DNA of 64,000 nt from Effrenium voratum (GCA_963377175.1 CAUJNA010002135.1:103501-167500); one strand, 5' to 3'. Positions 9,849-20,084 are shown, counted from the stretch's first letter. The notes: generated by a model from the sequence alone, not told the origin. A program made the numbers and translations.

Positions 9849-11223
9849 ATTTGGTGTACGAGTACTACAGGGAATGCTCAACCATCCTCGATGTCAATCC
9901 GGATTTCCACTTCGTTCCTGAGCATGAGAGACCACATGGAGTTAAGGTATTCTGGTTGAAGGCCAGATTCAACGATTACTGGCAGCCAACACTCCAAGGT
10001 GAAGGACCTCATACGGAGAAGCAATACATGGACTTCATCAAGAAGGTCTACAGCATCTGCTGCTACACCAATGCTCAATCCGAAGTTTACGGAACCGACA
10101 TCATCCCGATGGTATGCCACAACGGCAACATTGATCTCGAGAAGACCGTCCAGAATGTCGAACAGGTTTGCAAATACTTCCGCATGGATCCATCCAAGGC
10201 GAAACAGATCACAGATCTCATCCTCTGGCGAATTGAGAGAATGAGCAGATCATTTTCCGGATGTCTTCGACATGATCCAAGGCATGGAATCCATAAGGAA
10301 TGCAGACGACAAGTGGACATGGGTCCTGATGGATCCGTCGAGCTCTATGACGCATTGACCTGCATCACACATGCCAGGAACTTCATTGGAAATAAGCCAG
10401 GACTTCTCTTGATGGCTATGTTCCCGAGCTATGGGAAATCACGTTTCGAAATTGCATTCGTATTTCCATCCGTGGACGGGCCATATAAGGAGCGCAAGGC
10501 ACGGGGAGAAATTGTTCCAAGGAATCGATGGATCGACAAGCTCACCACAAGATCCGCACAAAAGCACTCAGGCCCGATGGCAAGGAATTCTATGTCGATC
10601 CAGAGATGGAGTTCTACGTGAGATGCAACAGCGGACACACACGACAAGTCGAGATCCAATCCTTTGGACGACCCCTGTACTCTGAGCAGCAGAAAGAGCC
10701 TCAACACGACGAACCGGACTATGATCTACCAACGGAATCTATTCCGCCAAGTCCGCATCCGTCAAGATCCGAGGCGCCTCATGAAGATGAAGGCACAGCT
10801 CAGCCCAAGCACAGAATGCGAAGGCCGGCACCACCCATTGAAGAAGAGAGAAAAATCAAGCCGTTCGCGAAGAAGCCCATCACATTCATGTTCCATGCAA
10901 CCTATGGAAATCAGCTCTTCAGCATCATGGAGCACGGGCTCAAATCTGGGAAATCCCAGTCAAACCCTTCGGGGAGAACGCACGTCCACATGGCATGCAT
11001 CGATGACGTCATCCTTGACGACGATGAGTCAGAAGCCGCATTGACCCATGTGCCAGCAGGAAGAGATGCACTGTTGATCCTTGCATTCCTCAAGGACCAA
11101 GACTATGGCATCCGACTCTCCGAAGAGCGAACAGCGTTGACAGACAAAACCATCGAGGCAAGGAACATTGTTGCAGCATTGAACCTGATGGCAGCCTCAT
11201 GGCGAGCAACAAGTGGATCATGA
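9780..11223 (+). pseudogene. Tpt1/KptA-like RNA 2'-phosphotransferase domain, one frameshift
   Basis: Tpt1/KptA enzymes use NAD+ to remove a 2'-phosphate from RNA splice junctions. In the first frame (to 10621) an unassigned region is followed by CLRHDPRHGIH at 10262-10294, then QVDMGPDGSVELYDAL, matching the Tpt1 N-terminus with its Arg-His pair. A shift between about 10500 and 10570 leads to the frame from 10528: FYVRCNSGHTRQVEIQ (family RAnQGHS block), FMFHATYGNQLFSIMEHGL, GRTHVHMA and AGRDALLILAF. The four positions usually cited as catalytic (R-H, R of RxNxGH, R before the last strand) all have plausible counterparts. An acidic/Pro-rich insert of about 60 residues separates RCNSGHT from FHATYG, longer than I expect for the family. 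No homology search was possible, so this is assignment by motif. Confidence 0.72.
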
Positions 11224-13346
11224 AGAAGCATCTCAGTTATGAAGATTACGAGATGTACGACACCAAGATCCGCGAATTTGCCGATGCCTTCTTCAATTAT
11301 GTGAATTCCACCAAGCACAGCAAGGAAAAAGATACTTCCTCAGAGACCAAGAAGAGACGGCATTCCACCGATCAGGACGAAGCTGAAGAAGAGACGATGG
11401 AACCCTCCGGGGAAAGATCCGTCAAGCCAAAAGTCATCGTGGAATATCACAATTCAGAGAACCTAGATGAGTTCATCCAAGAACTCAAGGGAATCTATCT
11501 CGAAACAGATTTGAACAAAAAGGACGCAGAGGAAGAGCTCGCGGAGACCAAGGCAAACCTCTCCCGCTTCATGAACAAGTTCAACAAAGATCCAAGAAGA
11601 GCTCATCCCAACTTGACAGAGTGCGAGAGAGCCTCATTGGCACATGTCGATCCCGATGTCAATCTCGGAGAAGAAGAATTCTACTTCCCTCATCGAGGAG
11701 AATGTCCCACCATTGACGAGTACAAGCAAGCTCAACCAGGATCCGGATATCCGATTAAGCTTCCGCTTGGATTGAAGAAGCTCAGGTCACATGATGACCC
11801 GGAAATCATCCGAGCCTATGCCGATATCCTGGGATCGCTGATGCAGCCGACCGATCGTCCTCCTGTGGACTATCTCAAGATGCATGAGTTCACCTCATCC
11901 ATAGCGATCAACGTGCTTGCCCTGAACCATGGAAACCTCACAAGGAATCCAAAGCTGGACAACAGGGAGGTGTACAACATGCCGATGAAGGATCGACCGA
12001 TCGTAAAGATGATCATGCAGAACAGTGCACACATCTTATGCCTGAATGAAGCAGACGCATTCTTCAGTCCTAATGATGAGAAATCCAGGGAGCTCATCAA
12101 GACGTTCATCCGATACGGTTACAAGGGCATCGTGATCAAGCAATGGTCATCCAGACCGATCGCATGCTTTGTCCGTGGCGGACCTTCTGCAAGAGTGGAA
12201 CTTCTGGCAAGAAACATTTCCACCAAGAGCCAGAATTGGGGAACCACATTCGGAATGTTCAGATGTTTCTTCGGAACTGAAGGAAGTTGCACTGATCCCG
12301 AATACGAAATTCCGACCTCGGATTGCTTGGCAACCACAGAAACATCCATGTTTACTGAATCCAAGAAGTACATTGGACCGAGATTGCCAACACGCACCAT
12401 TGTCCAAGGACATGGCCGAGACAAGGAGATTGTCGTTCTCCATACCGAGCAGAGTGATGAGTTTCGTGGCATGATCCCGAAATCATCCAACAAGTCACTC
12501 CACGAGTATGACGACCGCCACATAACGAGGGCAGATCTCCCATTCGCTACCATTGGAGTTTTCCACATCCATCCTTCAATTAGCCATGGAGCAGCAAGGG
12601 AAGATCTTCAAAATGAAATCATGCCGCTCGTGACTTTGTACCGATGCGATGCGATCACCGGAGACGCCAACAAATCAGCGAACACCTGCAGCAAACTCCA
12701 GCACGTCTTCAATCCGGCCAACGGTCTCGTGAACATCCTCATGAGAGCATATCAGAGACTGTGGAATGAATCGAAAGATTTGCCACTCGTGGACAGAATG
12801 GAGTATGCAATGGAGACTTCGTGCACCCTAAAATCCATTGTCCGTCATCACCTGTACATGAAGTGTGGATCAGGATATGATCGAACATTCCCAGATGTGA
12901 TGATGACTTTCGTGTTTGGATGGGGCAAAACGAACATCCAACAGGCTTTCCGGAAGGACGAGATGAACGGCATGGATGATGAACAACTGGAATTCATGCG
13001 GAACCATCCAACCAAGGCCATATTCGATTACCAGGTCTCATCCGCAGAGCGCTTTAAGCACGTGAACAATGACATGTTCATGAATGGCTCGCAGGACTCC
13101 GACTCTCACAGTCCTCTCATGGTTTACATCCGCAGCAAATCTGCAACCAGGCAACGCAGCTCTGAGAGATACCAGGAGTACATCAAGAAGAAACAAGCCT
13201 GGACCCCGCAGGAGTACAAGGACTACAACAAGCAGTGGGGACATCAGAAGCAGTGGAAGGACTATAGCAACTCGACCTGGAATGATTATGGAGACTATGG
13301 CAGTCAATCCGACAGCAGCCGCCGATGGTATCGTCGATCCGACTGA
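11199..13346 (+). CDS. EEP-like (endonuclease/exonuclease/phosphatase) protein of the retroelement, 715 codons
   Basis: An intact frame from ATG 11199 to the TGA at 13344-13346. A second ATG at 11220 overlaps the upstream stop as ATGA. Residues 30-160 are charged and partly coiled-coil-like (NKKDAEEELAETKANL). The EEP-type motifs follow in order: INVLALNHGN (237-246), LNEAD (282-286), FHIHPS (455-460), TGDANKS (487-493) and DSHSPLMV (635-642). In canonical EEP enzymes the last motif is SDH; here it reads DSH, which may weaken or alter activity. EEP enzymes hydrolyse phosphodiester or phosphate groups in DNA, RNA or small molecules; the substrate cannot be read here. The C-terminus (650-715) is rich in Tyr, Trp, Gln and Lys. 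The lack of damage contrasts with the broken gag-pol upstream. Confidence 0.7.
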   Translation: MASNKWIMKKHLSYEDYEMYDTKIREFADAFFNYVNSTKHSKEKDTSSETKKRRHSTDQDEAEEETMEPSGERSVKPKVIVEYHNSENLDEFIQELKGIYLETDLNKKDAEEELAETKANLSRFMNKFNKDPRRAHPNLTECERASLAHVDPDVNLGEEEFYFPHRGECPTIDEYKQAQPGSGYPIKLPLGLKKLRSHDDPEIIRAYADILGSLMQPTDRPPVDYLKMHEFTSSIAINVLALNHGNLTRNPKLDNREVYNMPMKDRPIVKMIMQNSAHILCLNEADAFFSPNDEKSRELIKTFIRYGYKGIVIKQWSSRPIACFVRGGPSARVELLARNISTKSQNWGTTFGMFRCFFGTEGSCTDPEYEIPTSDCLATTETSMFTESKKYIGPRLPTRTIVQGHGRDKEIVVLHTEQSDEFRGMIPKSSNKSLHEYDDRHITRADLPFATIGVFHIHPSISHGAAREDLQNEIMPLVTLYRCDAITGDANKSANTCSKLQHVFNPANGLVNILMRAYQRLWNESKDLPLVDRMEYAMETSCTLKSIVRHHLYMKCGSGYDRTFPDVMMTFVFGWGKTNIQQAFRKDEMNGMDDEQLEFMRNHPTKAIFDYQVSSAERFKHVNNDMFMNGSQDSDSHSPLMVYIRSKSATRQRSSERYQEYIKKKQAWTPQEYKDYNKQWGHQKQWKDYSNSTWNDYGDYGSQSDSSRRWYRRSD

Positions 13347-13707
13347 CCATGAAGATTCATACGTTCAGCACCACGAACTCAATTCAGATGATTGATCCTC
13401 GCCGTCTACAAGACTATACCATGAGTGAGAGATCAATAGTTTCACAATCGTCCCGCGTGTACATAGTGTTGTACATCAACCTTTGATACATCTAGGTATC
13501 TCAAAAAGAAGCAGTACATAGTGTTTTCCATTTCGAAAGCCAAGACATTTCATCCGAGCAGAAAAGAGGATGAATCCGGCATTTTTACTACACATGGCTA
13601 CGGCATACAGCATGGCTACGGCATACATCAAGGCTACGGCCACAGGCCATGAAGCCAATAGTATTTCATACTTAGTGCTGGAAATCAAAAGAAATTTGTG
13701 TCTGTTT
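13347..13707 (+). other. 3' untranslated region of the retroelement
   Basis: This stretch lies between the last stop and the 3' LTR. Near 13595-13645 a short direct repeat, GGCTACGGCATACA and variants, occurs three times. A purine-rich string GGAAATCAAAAGAAA at about 13680-13694 is the best candidate for the polypurine tract, but it lies about 13 bases from the LTR edge, farther than usual. Confidence 0.5.
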
Positions 13708-13987
13708 TGTGTTTGGTTCTCGGACCAATTGATCTCCCGCAACACTTGGCTCAAGGCCCCTTTTGTATATCATTGCATCATTCATGATCGCGTGAAGCAA
13801 AAGAACCTTAGCAGGCCGCTTACAGGATTATCCACAAGACAATCCACCAGGGACAATCCATCCTCCAATCATCCACAGTGGCATATCGGATTCTCTCCGG
13901 AATAGATCCAGGGACCAACACAACGACCTCTGCTACCACAGGGTACCAGTTTTGTTCGGGGATAGGCACCTGGGGCAGTGGGCCTCA
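13708..13987 (+). repeat. 3' LTR
   Basis: A 280-base copy of the 5' LTR, beginning TGTGTTTGGTTCT and ending CAGTGGGCCTCA. It differs by a six-base insertion near 13774 and a few substitutions. It is followed by twelve C residues. The TTGGCTCAAG string is conserved at 13746-13755. Confidence 0.93.
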
Positions 13988-16140
13988 CCCCCCCCCCCCT
14001 GGAAGGCGAGCACGCCCCTGCTGAAGGTCGCTACACGGGGACCAGAATGGGAGGTTTGTTCGCATTCCTCGGATCTGCTTTGATCCGATTTTTCATCTCC
14101 AGGTTTATCAACAGAAAGTTTAGAAGGAACTTCCGTGAAACGGCAACGAATTGAAGACTAGCTCCCTGAGACGGATGACAAGAGAAGAACGCGCAGGCGC
14201 GACAAAAATGGGCGTGCACGTGTGGCGATGGAATGGGCTGGCGGGGAAATGGGCATGAAGCGTGCAACCCTCTCGACTCGGCAGGGAGTGGACACCAAGA
14301 ACCTGCCCTTCCTGGTCCACAGGAGACGACCCGAGGGTTTTTGTAGGGGCAAAACCTCCTGTTTTCCTTTTGACGATCGGGTCGAAAAGGAGCACCCCGG
14401 CTGCGGGTCTGGGGTCATGACTGGGCTGCTTTTAGATGTTTTGTCCAGTTTGCGTTCGAAACTTGGTGCTCCAAGAACGATGGCGACTCTAATCTATACA
14501 CAGACGGTGACATGCTATGGCCCCAAGCATGCCCAGATGTTAAAGGGTAAGCAGCTTGCCGCAGGGTATCCGAAAGCAAGTCCTCCAGAAAAAGTGAAAT
14601 CACTCGCATATCAGAATCTTCGGCCCTTTGTGTCGGAACACTGTAACCCTGAATAGTTTAAAAGGAATTGAGGCGGTGTTTATTTCTGTGCAGTTCTTCA
14701 ATACGGTTCTTTTCTCTTGTTGGACTTTACTTTCCAAGCGTCTAATGCGCATAACCCCCGAGCTCAGCAGCCCCTGAATCACAAAGACCTGAAGGTTGTC
14801 ATGGCCTCATGTCCCTTCCGCAAGTGGCCTACCGTTACTAAAGAGGACATGCGAAGACTGCATGGCCAGGAGAATTGGGCTGGACGACCGCTGCAGACTT
14901 CAGACTTCCCACTTTCACTTCATCCTGCCAGTCGCAGTGTCCCTTGCTTTGCAATTGAAAGTAACCCCTGGTTGAGTAATCTGAGGATCTCATGCAACGT
15001 AAACTTCAGAGAAACTCGGATCCTACTACTGGGGGCCCGTGAGGGAATCATCCGCTTTGGTGCACAAAGGGCCCGACCCATTTTATATGGGAGGGCTCTG
15101 TTCGAATTTAGTCAACCTCCTTTCTGAATTTCAGCCTGGCTTTCCAATAGGGACGCCTCTGTCAAACATGGTCCTTGGCTTGTCCCCATGAATAGCGAGG
15201 TTGGTCCAGAGTTCTTCTGATGCCACGTGTCGAACATGGTGTCCAGAATTTTGCATGATGTTCACACATGTTGGGTCCTACGACTTACTGGTTGGCGAAC
15301 ACGCACTACGCATATGTTCTTTGGCTCAAAGCAACTTTCATCAGGCTTTCCCCTTCAAAGTGTGTCTGATGAAAACACATGCCGGCATCAAGTCGCCTGT
15401 TTGGACCCAGGCTTTTCGCGCGCCCTTGGCCGGTTCCAAGTTTCAGGATCCATGGGGACGCGTTTCGACCGGACACCCCCGGGCAAGGACCTCCTCCGGG
15501 AATCTCCCTGTCTATGTGGAGCCCACGCAGAAGGGTGAGAAGTTCACCCGCATCCGCAGGCGCAGGGCGCAGGGCGACCCCGGAACCGCGGAGCCGGGAC
15601 AAATGGAAGACTTATGTGCAAATGATTGCGACTTATTCTAGGATAAGCCTCAAGCCCGGGATTTAGTAAGTGAAAGAGGACATCTGAACATTTCCCATTT
15701 ATTCTTGCTTAGGGAACGGGGGGGGTCGCTTCACTTCGATGTCGATGTCCGAACGAAAAAGGGGGGGCTGTAGGTGGCCCCATGGAATCTTCAAGACACC
15801 CTTTCTAGCGGGTAAAACCCAACTGCTCCCTCTGGATTTGCTGTGTCAACGAAGCCTTTGACCAGCGATTCTTCCACGTAAGCTTGGTGCTTTCAATCCG
15901 GAAGGACCCCCTGCCCCATGTTGGGGTCCATTGTGGCAAACCACCCGCAACTAAACCACGGTTTCCCTTGAACCCACCTAAGGGAAAACTTTGACAACGC
16001 CAAACTGGGGCCAGATTGACCAGTGTTTTTTCCAATACCCAAACTTTTTTGCCACAGTGTTTTTTTTTGGGGGTTTCCCTTTGTACCAACCCCCGAAAAG
16101 GCGTTTTCCGAAATATATACATATATACATAGAAACCAGA
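13988..16140. other. Non-coding DNA, weak coding-like patches only
   Basis: No recognised gene. Two plus-strand stretches look mildly protein-like: near 14790-14880 (CPFRKWPTVTKEDMRRLHGQ) and near 15515-15606 (PTQKGEKFTRIRRRRAQGD). They could be exons but have no decisive edges. The rest is unique-looking sequence with C/G homopolymers. Confidence 0.35.
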
Positions 16141-16530
16141 TGTCTCGAGTTCCTTGCCGCAGGGTCTTCGGGGATGCGGAGCACTTGGCGCGGGAGGCGC
16201 GTTGAAGACCCCCTCGGAAAGGAGTGCTCCAAGTTTTGCCGAAGCCGGCGCCAGCAAAGAGAGAAGTTGAGGCCATAGGTGTCCTTTTGATCGGTGAGTT
16301 TGGTTAACAGTAGACGGGTTCCACTGGTGTAGATGAGGCTTATCAACCATTTACCAGGAAAAGCCATCCATTTTTCACAAAGGGCCACCTATGATGTCCA
16401 AAAGGCCACCTATGTCTTGCTGCGAGGTGGGCCGCCTCTGCGACTCCTCGGCGCGGCCCAGCCGGGGCACGCGCAAGGGGGTGGAGGCCAGAGCGGAGGG
16501 AGGGCGCTTTTGTAGCCGGAAGGTGACCCG
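16141..16530 (+). other. Coding-like patches interrupted by a family D repeat
   Basis: After TTCCTTGCCGCAG the sequence reads VFGDAEHLARE and then meets GAG/GCGCGTTG, a GC-type donor. A second patch before the repeat reads PAPAKREVEA. Directly after the repeat the frame gives CEVGRLCDSSARPSRGTRK. The repeat at 16276-16413 therefore sits between two coding-like segments, as an intron would. No function is recognised. Confidence 0.25.
16276..16413 (+). repeat. Terminal-inverted-repeat element family D, copy 1
   Basis: It starts ATAGGTGTCCTTTTGATCGG and ends CCAAAAGGCCACCTAT; the ends are inverse complements over about 15 of 16 bases. The middle contains GGTTCCACTGGTGTAGATGA and TATCAACCATTTACCAGG. 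The second end appears twice, 33 bases apart (GGGCCACCTATG, then AGGCCACCTATG). A near-identical copy lies at 27641-27760. Confidence 0.85.
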
Positions 16531-16564
16531 CTAAGAAGACGAAGTCGACTAAACAGACATACCT

Positions 16565-16672
16565 GGGCTTCTTAGCTTTTTAGGGTGTAGTGGTAGTTTG
16601 CATGTAACCTACAAAAAGCTAAACTTTTAGCAGCCAGCCCACACATATATGTATATATATATATATATACAC
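16565..16672 (+). repeat. Degenerate family A copy and TA microsatellite
   Basis: TTCTTAGCTTTTTAGGGTGT and AGTGGTAGTTTGCATGTAAC resemble the central part of family A. The stretch ends in AGCAGCCAGCC and is followed by an alternating TATATA tract near 16645-16670. Confidence 0.5.
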
Positions 16673-17317
16673 ACTCCCATGATCGACAGGTTTCGATCCA
16701 GGTGCCGTGGACACTCACTAGGTCGAGCATCCTGGAACAGAACGAGGGAACCTTCTCTATGACGATGAAACATCAGCCGACAGAGCGGCACCAAACACAT
16801 GCCTTTCCTCCATGTGGTTCCTGACTGTACTGGTTCCTGCCCAAAGTGCCCCATGTCCATTAGGGCGACAAAGAATACAAGAGTACCGTCCGTGGCTCGT
16901 ATGAGCTGCGGTCACACGCTCCAATATGCAACCGCACACGCCAGGGGACAAGCTCGTATGTGTCCACATCCTTTGCGGGAACCGCAACGACATTGTTGGT
17001 GGTTTACTGCTGGTTTGGGCGGATGTGGGGGGACAACCCACACTCCCCGCAACAAGCAGATTAAGACAGCCCAATGAGCCAGACAAACAATCTTGTTGCT
17101 CATACTCTCTCCATGGCCCGAGTGGGTCTGCGGCAAACTGGGGATTCGGACGCGAAAAAGGCGGACTCCTGTTGGCTCCCTTTTGAACCGGCCAAACAAA
17201 GAGCTGCCGAGCCGCCACACCACCGCACGCCCATCTTGGTCTTCAGTGCCAGGTGCTGGGCGTGCATGCGCGCCGCATCAAGGAGACTCCGGGAGAGTCT
17301 GGAAGGTTCACTGATCT
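16673..17317. other. Non-coding DNA, no gene recognised
   Basis: The frames overlap heavily but show no domain or splice pattern. No internal repeat was noticed. Confidence 0.4.
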
Positions 17318-17445
17318 AGGGGTTGATTCCAACCATGCTTTTCAACCATCGTTCTTTTCAAACACCAGCTGTTTTCCCAGGGTTTTTGGCGGTTTTCTAG
17401 AAAGATTCGGATCCCTGGATTCAGAATGGGGAAGCAAACCTTAGA
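17318..17445 (+). repeat. Interspersed repeat family E, copy 1
   Basis: Shared blocks are AGGGGTTGATTCCAACCAT, TTTTCAACCATCGTTCTTTT and CAGAATGGGGAAGC near the other end. The ends are imperfect inverse complements (CTAGGGGTTGATTC against GAAGCAAACCTTAG). Copies recur at 27530, 33083 and 59170. Confidence 0.65.
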
Positions 17446-18519
17446 ACTGCGGGGTGGAGCTGACCTTTGAGGTCTCCTTCAAGCCCTTTGGTTTGGATTC
17501 GGATGCGAAGCCCTGGCTCTTGCAGAGGGATGGGAAACCACCTGACCTTCGAACTACATTTGTTTTTAGCCAGGAAATTAATCTGAGGTAGACCAGAATC
17601 GGAACCCCTTTTATGTGTAGAGTTGCGTGGCCCGAAAGATGTGAGATGCCTGATGTGAGTTTGCGGGCCCAAGGCAGAGAAAGTGTGGTGTCCTTGTTTC
17701 CAACCTTATCCTGTGTCCATCAACCAGCAAAAGTTGACATCATTGTGGTTCAAGGCTTGCGTGTGGCAACGCCGCCCTTTTGCCAACTTCAAGATGCCCC
17801 TTCTCTCCCTTCTTGGTTCGTTTGCCATAGCAGACCAACCATGGGGCCCATCGTGCAAGCTGCGCTTTGGTTCCTTGGTCGTTCCGGGCTTTCATTTCCT
17901 TGCAGCGCTGGATGTTTGATTTCTTCTGGAAGATGACCCGGGTCGCCAGCCCACTGTGGGTATCCTTGACTACTTTCGCCGTCGCCCCTCACGCCGCCAA
18001 AAATATGTGCAACACTTGGACTTGCTAGCTTCATGAATTGCGAGTTGCATTATCTGGCCCACTTTGTTTGTTTCCCCTACTTCATTGGGGTGTTTCTGGT
18101 GGCGTTATCATGAGTCATGGACTGCCTTGGGGCTTGCCGGCCTCTCGCCCTTCCCGGGAGGCGGGGCGGGATCAGTCCCTGCTCAGTGCATCTACGGCCA
18201 TTTGCGGCCTCTTGCAGCGCTTGGGGCCCCTGCAACAGCTCACTTTTGGGCTGCGTGAAGATGGTTTGCTGAACTGATGCGGGCCCCCTTGTGCCGAGGC
18301 AGGTTGGGCGCGCAGGCTTCGTCTTTTGGACACCTGCCAGAAATTGAAACTCGCCCGAACGGCCAAGAGGGCGCCGCTGAACTGAAGACAGAGAACCTTT
18401 CTGAACCTCTCGCTCATAGTAAGTGGTGTGCAGGATTAACCCTATATGTATAAAACACCCTCAGAGGACGTATTAAGCAGGGAATGTCCACTTACTAACC
18501 ATAGGTGAAATCCCACAAA
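17446..18519. other. Non-coding DNA, no gene recognised
   Basis: No domain, RNA gene or repeat array was recognised in this unique-looking stretch. Confidence 0.4.
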
Positions 18520-18660
18520 CTGGGAGCGCACTTTTCGTGGCCGTCCGTGAGGAGTGGCTGCAGCACCTGGGGCTCTGAAGCACTTCGCTCGCGAAGGTTC
18601 GCGAGGGCGAAAAGCGACAAGCCGCCAGCGTGCGGCGCGCGGTTTGAGTGTCAGGTTGCC
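18520..18660 (+). other. Coding-like patch, interrupted
   Basis: One frame reads LFVAVREEWLQHLGL, meets TGA, and continues with STSLAKVREGEKRQAASVR to a second stop. The composition is protein-like and richer in GC than its surroundings. It could be one or two exons or an old gene fragment. Function not recognised. Confidence 0.25.
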
Positions 18661-19189
18661 CAACGGCTTCGTTGCCGTGTTTTCTTGAGTTTGTTTCGAG
18701 TGGCACTTTGAGTGGGTGCCAATTGGGAGAGCTTGCTCAGGCGGGTCTGCTGTTGGAGCCCTTTGGGATGTTTGAAATGGACGCTGGAAGGCAACCAGGG
18801 ACCATTTTTGAATGCGGGTCCTCAAAACAGGATTTGGTATCCTTCTGGTGTCCCGGTTTGAAGGGCTTCACCTTATTGGTTGCGGTATTCTCCCGCTCGC
18901 GAGAAGGGCCAACGCCGATTCCTCTTAGAGGTAGACCAATTTCGCCCAAAGAGGGATTCAGCAAATGAGCTGTGCCCAAAGTCCCATGAAGCTGGTTAGG
19001 GGTCCTGGGTTTTGGTTCCCAGAAATCAAGCTGTCCGGTGGAAGACCTTGCCAGGATTCTCGCGAACATTTGTCGGGGCTTGAGCAAATCACGTTGCCAC
19101 CAGATGAGTTTTGGGTGAAACAAAAACCGTTCGTCTTCTTGTTTGGCCCGTTCGGGGAAGTCTCCCCGACACGTTGCCAGAAGCTTTCC
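18661..19189. other. Non-coding DNA, no gene recognised
   Basis: Nothing beyond short open frames was seen. Confidence 0.4.
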
Positions 19190-19302
19190 AAAACATGGTT
19201 GTTGTTGGGAGACATTTTGCATTTTTGCTTATTGTGGTTTAGTGGAAATCCCCACTTAGCTGCTAAAATTTAATTTTTGCTCCCCTTCCAACGTCAACCA
19301 AG
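19190..19302 (+). repeat. Interspersed repeat family G, copy 1
   Basis: Shared blocks are GTGGTTTAGTGGAAATCC, CTGCTAAAATTTAATTTTTG and TCCCCTTCCAACGTCAACCA. Other copies lie at 49165-49287 and 57175-57275. Each copy ends in CAACCAAG. Confidence 0.75.
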
Positions 19303-20084
19303 AAAACAGGTGTTGCGCCTCTTGGTCTCCTTCATTTTCTCTTACACACCCAAAGGTTTCTGCTTTTTTGTAAACGGTCGGGTGGAAGTATTTGCAGCTG
19401 ATCTGGCTTGGCCCGTTCGGGCGCATCGGTTTCCATTCGCCGATACGGCCGACTCCATTTTGGGCACCGAGGCATCTTCCGGTGCTCTTTCCAGGCGGCA
19501 GACCCAGCTGTGGCTGAAGCTGGGATGCCCAGTTTTGGTGGGAGGGAAATCAAAAGAACCAGCTCCATTTCGGGGTTGGTTGGTCTGAGTGTTAATGGGG
19601 GCACCCCTCCAAAGTGGTTGGTGGGCATGGATCCCCACCTAAATGATGTCCACCAAAGGGTCCCAAATTAAAATTCAGACCTCAGTTGGTTCTAGGACCA
19701 ATTCCTGTGATGCCAACCGTGAAAAATGATGGGGATGGCTCCTCCCGACGAAACCACTGACCCAGCCTCCAAAACCAACTGGTTCAAAAACGTGACTCTG
19801 TTTCCCCCTTTCAGCCAGGCTCCGATATGCTTTCCAAGGGATCACCAAAGGCCAAAAGAGACAGCCCACTTCGAATCGGCACAAAAGCGGAGCGTCCTTG
19901 CTGGTGCTCAGTAGGGAATGACCCAGGGTGTTAGGAAGAAACCCAGAGATTCCCGAGGAAAGGAAACCATTTGAGGGGAGCAAGCTTCAAGACCCAAGTT
20001 CAAAGCTCGAGAATGATTAAAATCCCCTGCTGTTTGGCCAGTCTTCCGGATTTTGGTTGAACTTTGCAGCGGTTTTTTGGCGTC
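19303..20084. other. Non-coding DNA, no gene recognised
   Basis: No coding, RNA or repeat structure was recognised. Confidence 0.4.

Larger units (their letters stand above)
4240..13987 (+). mobile_element. Ty1/copia LTR retrotransposon with 3' Tpt1- and EEP-like coding region
   Basis: Two direct LTRs, both TG...CA, bound a 9.75-kb unit. The domain order is Gag, aspartic protease, integrase, reverse transcriptase, RNase H, which is the Ty1/copia order. Roughly 4 kb of additional coding sequence follow RNase H before the 3' LTR. The flanks are C-runs on both sides (nine C before, twelve after), compatible with a 5-bp CCCCC target duplication, although the run makes this ambiguous. Gag-Pol is interrupted by at least six frameshifts and three internal stops and has lost most of the integrase core, so this copy cannot move by itself. 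LTR similarity of about 98% suggests fairly recent insertion. Confidence 0.93.

Noticed and set aside
13570..13905. Open frame across the 3' LTR boundary
   Set aside because: It reads untranslated and LTR sequence with no conserved motif.
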